64,000 bases of DNA from JANNPJ01 sp965200525 (lineage in GTDB: Bacteria > Actinomycetota > Actinomycetes > Actinomycetales > Kineosporiaceae), in the NCBI GenBank assembly GCA_965200525.1, contig OZ241368.1, forward strand, positions 2,418,001 to 2,482,000, in the 5' to 3' direction. Below, in pieces: positions 52,001 to 63,071 of the stretch. The position numbers and the translations under genes were made by a program. Positions within the stretch are counted from its first letter, which is position 1, and every line of letters starts with the position of its first letter. The notes under the pieces are model-generated. The model had not been told where the DNA came from, searched no databases, and was given only the letters and a program-made list of their open reading frames with translations.

Positions 52001-54636
52001 CGACCACCATCGGGACGACGGCCGGCGGCACCAGCACCACGATCACCGGCACCGGCCTGACCGGGGTCACCGCCGTCGACTTCGGCGGCGCGGCCGGCAC
52101 CGGGCTCACGGTGCTCTCCAGCACCAGCATCACCGTGACCAGCCCGCCGCACAGCGCCGGCACGATCGACGTCACGGTGACCGGCCCGGGCGGGACCAGC
52201 TCGACGGTCGCCGGTGACCAGTTCACCTTCAGCGCGCCGCCGGCGGTCACCAGCCTCACCCCCACCGCCGGACCGAACGGCGGCGGGACGTCGGTCACGC
52301 TGACCGGTACCGGCTTCAACGGCACTACCGGGGTGAGCTTCGGCGGCAGCGCCGGCACCTCGCTGGTGGTCGTCAGTGACACCTCGATCACCGTGACCAG
52401 CCCCGGCCACGCCGCCGGCCTGGTCGACGTGCGGGTCACCGACCCGTTCGGGACCAGCCCGGTGGTCGCCGGCGACCAGTTCACCTACAACACGCTGCCG
52501 ACCGTCACCGGCCTGTCGGTGAGCACCGGCACGACCGGCGGCGGTGACCTGGTCACGCTCACCGGCAGCGGCTTCACCGGCGCCACCGGAATCAAGTTCG
52601 GCACCGTGCCCGGCACCGCGGTGACGATCGTGAGCGACACCAGCCTGACCGTGACCACGCCCACCCACAGCGTCGGCACGATCGACGTCACGGTCACCAG
52701 CCCGGGCGGCACCAGCGCCACCGGGGCCGGCGACCAGTTCACCTTCAGCGCCCCGCCGGTGATCACCAGCCTCAGCCCGGTCTCCGGGACGGCGGCCGGC
52801 GGCACCGTGGTCACGCTCACCGGCTTCGGCTTCACCGACAGCACCGCCGTGACCTTCGGCGGTTCCGGAGGCACCTCGCTCGCGGTGCTCAGCGACACCA
52901 CGATCACCGTCACCAGCCCGGCCCACGCGGTCGGCCTGGTCGACGTCCGGGTCACCGACCCACTCGGCACCAGCCCGGTGGTCGCCGGTGACCACTTCAC
53001 CTACACCCAGGTGGCCCCGACGCTGACCGCGGTCAGCCCGGCGGTCGGCAGCACCGGTGGCGGCACCGCGGTCACCCTCAGCGGCGCCGGCTTCACCGGA
53101 GCCACCGCCGTGCTGTTCGGCACGGTGTCGGTGGTCCCGACCGTGGTCAGCGACTCGACGATCACCGTGACCGCTCCGGCCCACTCCGCCGGCGTCATCG
53201 ACGTCACCGTGGCCGGGCCGGGCGGAACCAGCACCACGAGCACGGCCGACCTGTTCACCTACGTGGCCCCGAACACCCCGCCGGTGCTCACCGGGGCCAG
53301 CCCGGCCCGGGGGCCGGCCGCGGGCGGCACCCGGCTGACCCTGACCGGCATCGGCTTCACCGGAGCCACCGGCGTCACCTTCGACGGCGCCCCCGGCACG
53401 GTCTTCACCGTGGTCAACGACACCACGATCCTGGTGACGACGCCCGCCGGCACCAGCGCGCACGCGGTGATCGTGATTCTCAGCCCGAACGGCAACAGCA
53501 ACGCGGCCGGAGCACCGACCTTCGAGTACCTGGCCCTCAGCCAGCTGCCGACGATCATCGACATCACGCCGGACGTCGGGCCGGTCGCCGGCGGCACCCG
53601 GCTGACCGTCACCGGCCTACGGTTCGACGACCGGACCACGGTCGCCTTCGACGGCGTCCTGGGCTCGAACCTGGTGCTCGGCCCGGACACCGGGGCCGCG
53701 GCCCTGCGCCGGCCCGGTGACACCGCCGGCAGCGGAGTGCGGGCCGCCTGGTCGAGCTCGCTGCTGGTCGACTCCCCGGCCCACCCGGCCGGCACGGTCT
53801 CGGTCACCGTCACCAACGCCGCCGGCGCGGCCACCTTCGACTCGGTGTTCACCTTCATCGGCCCGCTGAAGCAGAACACCGCGATCGCGCTCAAGCTGGC
53901 GGCGAAGGCGAAGAAGACGGTGACGCCGCAGGGGCCGGCCTACGCCGGGATCAGCCTCACCAGCTGCTCGGACGCCACCGGGTCGGGCTCGGTCAAGATC
54001 AACGCGGCCCACACCGGCTGCGTCTACACGGCCGGCAGCGCGGCCGGCACGGACAGCTTCACCATGGCCGTGGTCGACCTGCTCGGGCAGACCGCGGTCC
54101 AGACCGTCAACGTCACCGTGACCGCGGCCGCCGGTGGTGGCGGCGGGACCGGCACCGGCGGGGGCGGCGGCAACGACACCGACGGCGGTGGCTCGGGCAC
54201 CGGTGGCGGGTCCGGCACCGGTGGCGGCGGGGGCAACGACACCGACGGCGGCTCCGGCAACGGTGGCGGCACCGGGGTCGGCGGGGGTGGCGGTAACGAC
54301 ACCGACGGCGGTTCCGGGGCCGACTCCGGCTCCGGCTCGGGCGGCCTGGCCTTCACCGGCACCCCGGTGCTGCTCGGTGCCGGCCTGCTCGGCGGCCTGC
54401 TCCTGCTGCTGGCCGGGGCCGGGGTGCTGGCCGGCGACCGGCTGCGCACGGTCCGGGTCGGTTCCGGGACGGCGCGCGGCGAGCGCCCCGCGCCGTCCGG
54501 GCTGGGCCTGATCGGGATGGGCCTGGACCGGGACTTCGAGCCGATCGACGGCTCGCAGGACCACTCGGGCGGCGAGCCGGCCGAGGCCGAGGAGCCGGCC
54601 GAGCCGGACCAGGACGGCCCGGATGACGCCGCCTAG
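46072..54636 (+). CDS. Giant IPT/TIG-repeat surface protein with LAxTG sorting signal
   Basis: A 2,854-residue predicted cell-surface adhesin. A Sec signal peptide (ARGTVGLLATGLLLPLNGGS) is followed by an N-terminal domain of ~200 residues. Then come 27 IPT/TIG immunoglobulin-like repeats of about 87 residues (46.77-53.86 kb), each opening like SLTPTSGTTxGGTxVTITGT. A unique ~80-residue domain, a Gly-rich linker with three GGNDTDGG units, LAFTG at residues 2759-2763 and a membrane helix complete the anchor. An unusual ~66-residue acidic tail follows. LAxTG is the class E sortase motif, and a sortase gene follows 9 bases later. ATG at 46072 has GGAGG. Confidence 0.88.
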   Translation: MRGIVRRIPSSTTRRSWLARGTVGLLATGLLLPLNGGSSSAITGTVDSSAYGISINLTLLGLPVSLAAQPVAAYPAGPTSPAPVAGVNVSGVANAGAVNATANGDPLADTSTASSSVANLNLLSSLPALTIGATGTVGSTCTSDGSGVSGTATVTGLSVPGVSSIPVNPTANSTPINLSGLATVYLNEQSTVVSGGLRTLTVNALRVHLLSGLGAVGSGDIIVGHSVCTSTIPSTPTVSSFTPTQGPQVGGTTVTINGTNFLGVTSVLIGGVSSPFTRVSTTQLTAVTLAHAPGATSVQVVNAAGTATAAGSYTYLPTPTATGISPTTGPAAGGTTVTITGTNFTGATAVNFGSTPATGFTVVNSTTITATAPAGSGTQFVTVTTPGGTSVGAAANAYTYVSVPTLTSISPTSGATTGGTTVTLTGTNFTAASTVTVDGALQAVTYVSPTSLQITTPAHAAGPVDVAVTTAGGTTSARTFTYLAVPTVSGLSPVSGTVLGGTTVVITGTGLGSVTNVKIDGTTSTITAQSATSLSVTTPVHPLTGPVSVVLTGPGAITTTAGTYTYTVLTPPPPTDPTVSSLTPILGPLGGGTTVTITGTNFTGATGVSFGSVAATSYTVVNSTTITATAPASVLPGAVAVTVTAGGVTSAGTLGSIYTYLPVAATLSSLSPTSGPAAGGTTVTLTGSGFTASSVVELDDTITVPSTFVSPTTMTVVMPPHAAGPVNVDVHTGLLVSGTQTYTFIPPTTVSSMTPTSGTTAGGTTVTITGTNLTAVDDVAIGGSTVTPNAGGTATSLSFTTPAHAAGSTTVVLENAAGLSLSAGSFLYVAPAPAITGVSPTHGPLAGGNTVTVTGTNLSGVTAVTIGGNPATITGSPTSTTVTVTAPSSTAVGATTLLVTAPGGTDTSTYTYDPLPSLTGLTPSSGTSQGGTTVTITGSNFTGATAVKFGATSGTVLNVVNDTTITVHSPGHAAGLVDVTVVGPSGTSPVTSADGFTFIADSSAPTISGVSPAVGPTAGGTSVTLTGTGFVGVTGVTFGGTAGTGVSVINDTTMTVTSPGHAAGAVDILATDGNGTSSAVAADTFTFVAPGSAPTVGSVSPTQGPLAGGTTVTVQGIGFTGATQVVFGGTTYNLPDPAHVTVVNDTTLQVTSPAGSAGAVDIQVRNSNGLSSTSPDDQFTYVAAPVVTSLTPTSGTTLGGTAVTITGTGFNGATAVSFGATAAASVTVNSSTSITATTPAHAAGLIDVTVTGPGGTSGTVAGDHYTFVTPPAPAITSLTPITGPVAGSTSVTVTGTGFTGATGVDFGGQAGTSVSIASDTSLTVSTPAHAAGLVDVRIIGPGGTSTIVAGDHFTYLAPALPVVTSISPTTGPLAGGTVVTVTGTGFTNATAVDFGGQAGTNLTVSSSTTLTVTTPTHAFGPVDVRVTGPGGTSVVNNPGDEFTFLAPPNITHVGTPTGPTAGGTVITLTGTGFTGTTTVQFDGISSPSITINSDTSMDVETPAHAAGTVNIVALGPYGSSTPSGTSADQFTYVPPAAPAITGLAPNSGTTDGGTTVTITGTGFTDATAVSFGGTAGTGLSVSGATSLTVTSPAHAAGPVAVTITGPGGTSTVVPAGQFTFNAAPAITGITPTTGVATGGTPVTLSGTGFLGTTVVRFGAASGTSLVVVNDTTITVTSPPHSVGLVDVRATDQIGTSPVVAGDQFTYTAAPPAVTSLTPTTGSTAGGTLVTITGTGFTDATSVQFGASAGTGLSISSDTSLSVTSPAGSVGTVDVTITGPGGTSPTVAGDHFTYSAPPAVTSLTPTTGTATGGTAVTITGTGFNDATAVTFDGIGGTGLTVVSDTSITVSSPAHAAGLTDVRVVDPFGTSPVVAGDQFTYTAVVPAVTSLNPTAGSTGGGTVVTLTGTGFLGATAVDFGGQAGTAITVNSDTSLTVTSPAHAAGAIDVTVTSPGGTSSTVAGDTFTYSAATPTVTSLSTTIGTTAGGTSTTITGTGLTGVTAVDFGGAAGTGLTVLSSTSITVTSPPHSAGTIDVTVTGPGGTSSTVAGDQFTFSAPPAVTSLTPTAGPNGGGTSVTLTGTGFNGTTGVSFGGSAGTSLVVVSDTSITVTSPGHAAGLVDVRVTDPFGTSPVVAGDQFTYNTLPTVTGLSVSTGTTGGGDLVTLTGSGFTGATGIKFGTVPGTAVTIVSDTSLTVTTPTHSVGTIDVTVTSPGGTSATGAGDQFTFSAPPVITSLSPVSGTAAGGTVVTLTGFGFTDSTAVTFGGSGGTSLAVLSDTTITVTSPAHAVGLVDVRVTDPLGTSPVVAGDHFTYTQVAPTLTAVSPAVGSTGGGTAVTLSGAGFTGATAVLFGTVSVVPTVVSDSTITVTAPAHSAGVIDVTVAGPGGTSTTSTADLFTYVAPNTPPVLTGASPARGPAAGGTRLTLTGIGFTGATGVTFDGAPGTVFTVVNDTTILVTTPAGTSAHAVIVILSPNGNSNAAGAPTFEYLALSQLPTIIDITPDVGPVAGGTRLTVTGLRFDDRTTVAFDGVLGSNLVLGPDTGAAALRRPGDTAGSGVRAAWSSSLLVDSPAHPAGTVSVTVTNAAGAATFDSVFTFIGPLKQNTAIALKLAAKAKKTVTPQGPAYAGISLTSCSDATGSGSVKINAAHTGCVYTAGSAAGTDSFTMAVVDLLGQTAVQTVNVTVTAAAGGGGGTGTGGGGGNDTDGGGSGTGGGSGTGGGGGNDTDGGSGNGGGTGVGGGGGNDTDGGSGADSGSGSGGLAFTGTPVLLGAGLLGGLLLLLAGAGVLAGDRLRTVRVGSGTARGERPAPSGLGLIGMGLDRDFEPIDGSQDHSGGEPAEAEEPAEPDQDGPDDAA

Positions 54637-54645
54637 GACGGCTCG

Positions 54646-55479
54646 ATGCTCCGGCTGAGGCGGGCCCGCTGGTCGCGGGCCCGCCTCATCGGCGTCCTGG
54701 CGGTGGTGATCGGATCGCTGACCACCACCGGGATCTCGGTCGGCTGGTGGTGGACCGACCTACAGGCCCGGCACACCGCCCACCGGCTGGCCGACCGGGC
54801 CACCCACGAGTGGGCGACCGCTCCGGCGCCGGTGAGCGGCGGTCCGGCGTCGGCCGATCGCACCGGGCCGGCCGACGGCACCGGACCGACGGCCGGGCGC
54901 CGGCCGGCCGCCGTCGACGGCTCCGTGATCGCCGTCGTCCGGGCGCCGAGGCTGGGCGTGGACTGGCGGATGCCGGTCCAGCTCGGCACCGGCACCCAGG
55001 TGCTGCGCGAGGGCCTCGGCCTGTACGCGGGCAGCCCGCGGCCCGGCTCGATCGGCAACGTGGCCCTGGCCGGGCACCGCACCACCTGGGGTGCTCCGCT
55101 GCGGCACCTGAACCGGATGCGCGCCGGCGACCGGATCAGCATCTGGACGGCCCAGGGCCGGTACGACTACCGGGTGACCAGTCAGGGCGTCACCACGCCG
55201 GACGACACCTCGGTGATCCAGCCGACCGTCGCCGGGGGCACGGCCATGCTCACCATGACCACCTGCACGCCAGAGTTCTCGGCCCGGCAGCGGCTGTGGA
55301 TCCATGCCGTCCTGGTCTCCGGAACGCCTTACTCGGCGGGGAGTTCAGCCACCACCGGCAGCACCGGCAGCACCGGCAACGCCGGCAGCACCGGGACGGC
55401 CGGCGGATCGGCCTCGACGGGGTCGGCCTCCGCCGGCCGGGCCATCGAGCCGGTCGGCGGCTCGGCCGGCCGCCGGTGA
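54646..55479 (+). CDS. Class E sortase
   Basis: A 277-residue membrane transpeptidase. An N-terminal helix (LIGVLAVVIGSLTTTGISVG) anchors it. Catalytic residues are visible: His144 in LAGHRTTWGAP, Cys207 in LTMTTCTPEF and the Arg in SARQRLWIHA. It would cut LAFTG between Thr and Gly in the upstream protein and join it to the wall. The C-terminal ~50 residues are Ser/Thr/Gly repeats encoded by ACCGGCAGC-like units. It is probably co-transcribed with the surface-protein gene. Confidence 0.9.
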   Translation: MLRLRRARWSRARLIGVLAVVIGSLTTTGISVGWWWTDLQARHTAHRLADRATHEWATAPAPVSGGPASADRTGPADGTGPTAGRRPAAVDGSVIAVVRAPRLGVDWRMPVQLGTGTQVLREGLGLYAGSPRPGSIGNVALAGHRTTWGAPLRHLNRMRAGDRISIWTAQGRYDYRVTSQGVTTPDDTSVIQPTVAGGTAMLTMTTCTPEFSARQRLWIHAVLVSGTPYSAGSSATTGSTGSTGNAGSTGTAGGSASTGSASAGRAIEPVGGSAGRR

Positions 55480-55586
55480 CTGGCCCGCGACGCCGTCTCC
55501 ATCAGGTTGTTCTCGACCCGGGCCAGCCCGAACAGCAGCAACGTGAGAATCGGAAACACCGCGATCGCGGTGAGCGCGGACAGCAA
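55329..55586 (-). CDS. Small single-pass membrane protein, TTG start
   Basis: An 85-residue protein. The N-terminus is a membrane helix (LSALTAIAVFPILTLLLFGL) followed by charged residues and a Pro/Ala-rich tail. A GGAGG six bases before the TTG (minus strand) supports translation. Its 3' end overlaps the sortase 3' end by about 150 bases on the opposite strand, in low-complexity parts of both. No function is recognised. The rest of the 55,480-55,842 spacer holds only the flhA promoter. Confidence 0.5.
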   Translation of the reverse strand: MLSALTAIAVFPILTLLLFGLARVENNLMETASRASHRRPAEPPTGSMARPAEADPVEADPPAVPVLPALPVLPVLPVVAELPAE

Positions 55587-55726
55587 ATCGCACCTCCCCC
55601 GAAGGGTTCGTGACCCGGACCAGCACGCCCGTTATGTGACACATCGCCCGCCCCCCTGATTTCGTTACCCCCCATCCCCCCGTCACCCGATCGGCCCAGC
55701 CCCTTTCTGTCCGGCCAACCGCCCGC

Positions 55727-55754
55727 TAAAGCTCCGGACGACCCGAGCCGATGT
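55727..55754 (+). promoter_or_regulatory. FliA-type promoter of flhA
   Basis: TAAAGCTC (55727-55734), 12 bases, then GCCGATGT (55747-55754). It is the closest match in the window to sigma-28 consensus and nearly copies the fliM promoter. The predicted start is near 55761, about 80 bases before flhA. Confidence 0.65.
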
Positions 55755-55842
55755 GAGGACCAGCCACGGATGGCCGTACGCAGCGGGCACGGAAAGACCA
55801 GAGGCCCCCGCCCTCCATCCATTCGGCCGGAGGTCCCCCTCG

Positions 55843-57901
55843 ATGCCATCCACACGGCTGGTCCGCCTCGCTGTGCCGATCGGCGTGGTGGTCGTCGTCC
55901 TGATGATGGTCGTCCCGCTGCCCGCGGCCCTGCTCGACGTTCTGATAGCCATGAACATCGCCACCAGCCTGATCGTGCTGCTGGTCGCGCTGCAGGTCAG
56001 CCGCCCCCTGGACTTCGCCGTCTTCCCGACGGTGGTGCTGGTGGCCACCCTGTTCCGGCTGGCCCTGAATGTCAGCTCGACCCGCCTGGTGCTGCGCGAC
56101 GGCTACGCCGGCCACGTGATCGACGCGTTCGGCCACATCGTGATCGGCGCCAACCTGGTCATCGGCCTGGTCGTGTTCGCGATCCTGATCATCATCCAGC
56201 TCACCGTGGTCACCAACGGTGCCGCCCGGGTGGCCGAGGTCGGCGCGAGGTTCACCCTCGACGCGATGCCCGGCAAGCAGATGGCGATCGACGCCGACCT
56301 CAACTCCGGCCTGATCGACGAGGACACCGCCCGCAAGCGGCGCAAGGACGTCGGCGCCGAGGCCGACTTCTACGGCGCGATGGACGGTGGCACCAAGTTC
56401 GTCAAGGGCGACGCCATGGCCGCCGTGATCATCACTTTCGTCAACCTGATCGGTGGCTTCGCCATCGGCATGCTGCAACGCGGCATGGCCCCGGGCGAGG
56501 CGATCACCACCTACAGCCTGCTGAGCGTCGGCGACGGCCTGGTCTCGCAGGTCCCGGCCCTGCTGATGTCGGTCGCGACCGGCGTCATCGTGACCCGTTC
56601 CACCAGCGAGGGGGACGTCGGTAGCGACCTGATCGGCCAGCTCGGCCGGCACCGCGAGGCGCTGCGGATCGGCGGCGGCGCCCTGCTCGGGCTGTGCCTG
56701 ATCCCGGGCATGCCCAAGCTCCCGTTCCTGATCGTCGGCGGCCTGGTGCTGGCCCTGTCGACCCGCTCGACCGACGGGCCCGGCGAAGCCGCGGCCGCGG
56801 CCGAGATGGCCGGTAGCTCGGCCATCGCGATGCCGTCGGGCCAGTCGGCGCTGCCGGCCGAGTCCGAGCGCGACCCGGTCACCGAGTCGCTGCGGGTCGA
56901 CCCGCTGGAGCTGCTGCTCTCCCCCGACACCGTCGACCTGGTCGACCCGGCCCGGGGCGGCGACCTGCTCGACCGGGTCCGGGCCCTGCGCCGCAAGACC
57001 GCCCTCGACCTGGGCGTCGTCCTGCCGCCGGTGCGAACCCGGGACGGCGCGATGCTGCCGCCGGGCACCTACGAGATCCGGATCGGCGGGATCAGCGTGG
57101 CCAACGGGGAGGCCCCACCGGGCCACCTGCTGGCCATCGGCGACGCGATGGACGGCCTGCCCGGCCGGCACACCACCGAACCGGTCTTCGGGCTGCCCGC
57201 GGTCTGGGTGCCGGTCGAGTACCGGGCCTCGGCCGAACTGGCCGGCGCCACCATCGTGGAGCGGGCGGCCGTGGTCACCACCCACCTGGCCGAGATGGTT
57301 CGCCAGCACGCCTCCCGCCTGCTCAGCCTGGACGACGTCCGCGAGCTGCTCGAGGTGCTCAAGTCGGACCGGCCGGCCGCGGTCGAGGAACTGGTGCCGG
57401 GCCTGATGTCGCTGTCGGCGGTGCAGCGGGTGCTGCAGGGCCTGCTCGACGAGCAGGTCTCGATCCGCGACCTCGGCCGGGTGCTCGAAGGAGTCGGGCA
57501 GCGAGCCCGGCAGAGCACCGACCCGGACGCCCTGCTCGAGGCCGCCCGTTCCGCTCTCGGGCCGGCGCTGACCGCGCCCTACGTGCGGGACGGCACGCTG
57601 CGGGCGATCACGCTCGAGCCCAGCGTCGAGTCGCAACTCGGCGAGGCGCTGCGGGCGACCGAGCACGGCGTCGTGATCGCTCTCGACCCGGTGACCGCCC
57701 AGCGGCTGGTCGCCGACGTCGCCAACCTCATGACCACCTCCGAACAGCGCGGCGAACTGCCGGTGCTGCTGATCTCCGGCCCGCTCCGGTTGCCTCTTCG
57801 GCGGCTGCTTCGGGCCTCGCTCCCGCAACTTCCGGTCATCGGATTCACCGAGGCGTCCGGACTCCATCAGATCGAGACCGTAGGGCAGGTGAGCAGTGAC
57901 C

Positions 57902-57918
<17 letters not shown>
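55843..57918 (+). CDS. flhA: Flagellar export gate protein FlhA
   Basis: A 691-residue gate protein. About eight membrane helices fill the first ~320 residues, including the FHIPEP-family block VFPTVVLVATLFRLALNVSS and VKGDAMAAVIITFVNLIGGF. The large cytoplasmic domain (after ~330) binds chaperone-substrate complexes. The ATG at 55843 has GGAGG nine bases upstream. It is separated from flhB by the adhesin-sortase pair and has its own promoter. Confidence 0.95.
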
Positions 57919-61134
<3,216 letters not shown>

Positions 61135-61138
<4 letters not shown>

Positions 61139-61431
61139 ACCCAGTGGCAGTCGGGAGCGCCATCGCCGCGCTCCTGGCCGGCCCGCCACTGTACGGACTG
61201 GTCCAGACCGGGCAGATGGACGGCACCACCGCGCTGTTGCGTGGCCTGCTGGTCGCCGCCATCTGCTCGGTCGCGGTCGGCTACGTGATGCAGCTGATCA
61301 GCGGCTACGACAAGGACTACGAGAAGCAGCACCGGCACGACCAGTTGCTGGACGCCATCGCCCAGGCCGAGGCGGCCCAGAAGCGCCACGCCGAGGCCCT
61401 GGCCAAGCAGGCCGAGCAGAACAAGAAATGA
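61135..61431 (+). CDS. Small membrane protein with coiled-coil tail
   Basis: A 98-residue protein with two hydrophobic segments (AVGSAIAALLAGPPLYGL, LLRGLLVAAICSVAVGYVMQ) and a charged helical tail (QLLDAIAQAEAAQKRHAEAL). The ATG overlaps the stop of the FlhF-like gene, so it is part of the flhA operon. It may tether the soluble FlhF-like protein to the membrane, but that is a guess. Confidence 0.7.
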
Positions 61432-61463
61432 GCCCGCCCGGCCCGAGACACGCCGCAACCGGC

Positions 61464-61493
61464 TTGCCCGACCGCGGACCCCTCCAGTAAAGT
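61464..61493 (+). promoter_or_regulatory. Sigma-70-like promoter of the cysteine dioxygenase gene
   Basis: TTGCCC (61464-61469), an 18-base spacer and TAAAGT (61488-61493) lie about 120 bases before the start codon. The long leader shows no recognisable riboswitch. Confidence 0.42.
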
Positions 61494-61613
61494 CAACCAT
61501 TGTGATCGAGAAGCTCAGGTTTCATCTCTTCCACGGGTGGTGTCCCTCGTCCCACGCGCTCTGACGCGACCGGTACGAGACCCGTTCACCCTCGTTTCGA
61601 AGGAAGTCCTCGC

Positions 61614-62174
61614 ATGTCCAGCAACAGCACCCTCACCGCACCGGCCACGAGCGCGCCGGCCACGAACTCCTCGGCCCCGCTGCGGTTGCCCGCCCTGACC
61701 AACGCCAGCCCGGCCGGGCTGGCCGGCCTGGCCCGGGTGCTCGCCACCCGCACCAGCATCTGGCAGCCCCTGGTCCGCCAAGATCCCGACGAGCGCTACT
61801 ACACCCGGCTGGCCGGCGGCGAGGGCTGGGAGGCCTGGCTGCTCGGCTGGTGGCCGGGCCAGGGCACCGGCCTGCATGACCACGGCGACTCGGCCGGGGC
61901 GTTCGTCCTGCTAGAAGGCACCCTGGACGAGACCTCACTGGCCGGCCGGCCGCGGATCGGGGCGGCGGCCGGTCTGCGTACCCGCACCCTGCAGGTCGGC
62001 GACGTCCGCTCGTTCGGGCCCGACTACGTGCACGACGTCACCAACAACGGGCCCGTCCCGGCGGTCAGCCTGCACGTCTACGGGCCGGCCCTCTCCCGGA
62101 TGACCCGCTACGGCCTGGACGACGCCCACGTCCTCCAGGTGGCCACCCGGGAGCGAGCCGGCGCCGACTGGTAG
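61614..62174 (+). CDS. Cysteine dioxygenase family protein
   Basis: A 186-residue cupin that oxidises cysteine (or a related thiol) to the sulfinate with non-haem iron. The metal ligands are His88 and His90 in GTGLHDHGDSAGAF and His140 in GPDYVHDVTNNG. The N-terminal ~25 residues are a Ser/Thr/Ala linker. AAGGAAG precedes the ATG. Actinobacterial copies are often paired with a rhodanese gene, but here a repeat-rich stretch follows. Confidence 0.87.
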   Translation: MSSNSTLTAPATSAPATNSSAPLRLPALTNASPAGLAGLARVLATRTSIWQPLVRQDPDERYYTRLAGGEGWEAWLLGWWPGQGTGLHDHGDSAGAFVLLEGTLDETSLAGRPRIGAAAGLRTRTLQVGDVRSFGPDYVHDVTNNGPVPAVSLHVYGPALSRMTRYGLDDAHVLQVATRERAGADW

Positions 62175-62434
62175 GCCCGCGCCGGCCGTTTCAGTCGGAC
62201 GGCGGTCGCTGCCAACTGTTCGAGGGCTCCGGCACCGTCGTCCCGCAAGGGGCATCTCGTCTGGTCACCCGTCACCGGCCGGACGAGGTGCGCAGGCTGG
62301 GATACTCGTGACCCCGAACGCCGTCTGGCGGAACGTCGACTTCGACACGCGCCGACCGGCCGACTCAGCGCCCGAAGCCCCACCCCGATGCCCTCAACCC
62401 TGTGGCGGAATCCTCCGCCGCGACCACCCGAAAG

Positions 62435-62477
62435 CCGCCAGTTGGCTAGCCGAGACGGGCGATCGGCCAACTGGCGG
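62435..62477. repeat. 12-bp inverted repeat
   Basis: CCGCCAGTTGGC (62435-62446) and GCCAACTGGCGG (62466-62477) are perfectly complementary with a 19-base loop. The element may terminate cysteine dioxygenase transcription or be part of the repeat cluster, since GGCCAAC recurs downstream. Confidence 0.7.
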
Positions 62478-62570
62478 CCCCCACCAGGTGGCCAACCAGT
62501 CGGCGGAGCAGGCGCAGGACTGGCCGGCCACGGTGGCCACCGGCCCAGCGCTCGGGCCCGTTCCCGACCC

Positions 62571-62612
62571 CGGCCACCGGCCACCGGCCACCGGCCACCG
62601 GCCACCGGCCAC
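62571..62612. repeat. 7-bp tandem array, six copies of CGGCCAC
   Basis: Six exact CGGCCAC units plus a partial seventh (CGGCCGA). The period of 7 shifts frame each unit, so it is not maintained as coding sequence. Confidence 0.95.
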
Positions 62613-62641
62613 CGGCCGACCTTGTGTCCGGCAAGGTGCCC

Positions 62642-62717
62642 GCAGGGCAACCCGTTGGCCAACTCGCAGGGCAACCCGTTGGCCCACCTGTTGGCCAACT
62701 GCAGGGCAACCCGTTGG
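62642..62717. repeat. Three spaced copies of a 17-bp unit
   Basis: GCAGGGCAACCCGTTGG occurs exactly at 62642-62658, 62666-62682 and 62701-62717, with short variable gaps containing GGCCAAC. Confidence 0.93.
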
Positions 62718-62731
62718 GCACGCGGGCGGCC

Positions 62732-62913
62732 GTGTCCCGTGGCCCTGTCCCATGGCCGTGTCCCATGGCCGTGTCCCATGGCCGTGTCCCATGGCCGTGT
62801 CCCATGGCCGTGTCCCATGGCCGTGTCCCATGGCCGTGTCCCGTGGCCGTGTCCCGTGGCCGTGTCCCGTGGCCGTGTCCCGTGGCCGTGTCCCGTGGCC
62901 GTGTCCTGTGCCC
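62732..62913. repeat. 13-bp tandem array, 13 copies plus one degenerate
   Basis: The unit is GTGTCCC(A/G)TGGCC. Seven adjacent A-type units (from 62745) are followed by five G-type units (from 62836), with one G-type at the left edge and a decayed copy at 62901-62913. The clean grouping of variants indicates expansion by slippage or unequal exchange. Each A-type unit contains CCATGG. Confidence 0.96.
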
Positions 62914-63071
62914 GAGATGGCCGCACCCCGGCAGGCGATGGTCACGCCCAGCCGGGCCAGACCTGTGCGGGCAGGGCAGCCGGGGAACGAGCATCCGGGG
63001 GCGCTGGCCGGTCCGGGCAGCAGTGCGGCGGCGCTGACCGCGTGAACACCGGGGCGTTCCGGCAGGGGCGT

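Larger units (their letters stand above)
62175..63071. other. Repeat-rich stretch with no convincing gene
   Basis: Nearly 900 bases after the cysteine dioxygenase gene hold one long hairpin and three different tandem arrays, listed separately. Open frames on both strands exist only because the repeats lack stops. Their predicted proteins are Trp/Pro/His/Arg-rich and resemble nothing known. Confidence 0.7.

Noticed and set aside
47812..53463. 1,883-codon open frame on the minus strand across the IPT gene
   Set aside because: It is the antisense shadow of a GC-rich repetitive gene. Its Gly/Arg/Ala/Asp-rich product has no domain, and the plus strand has a signal peptide, repeats and anchor.
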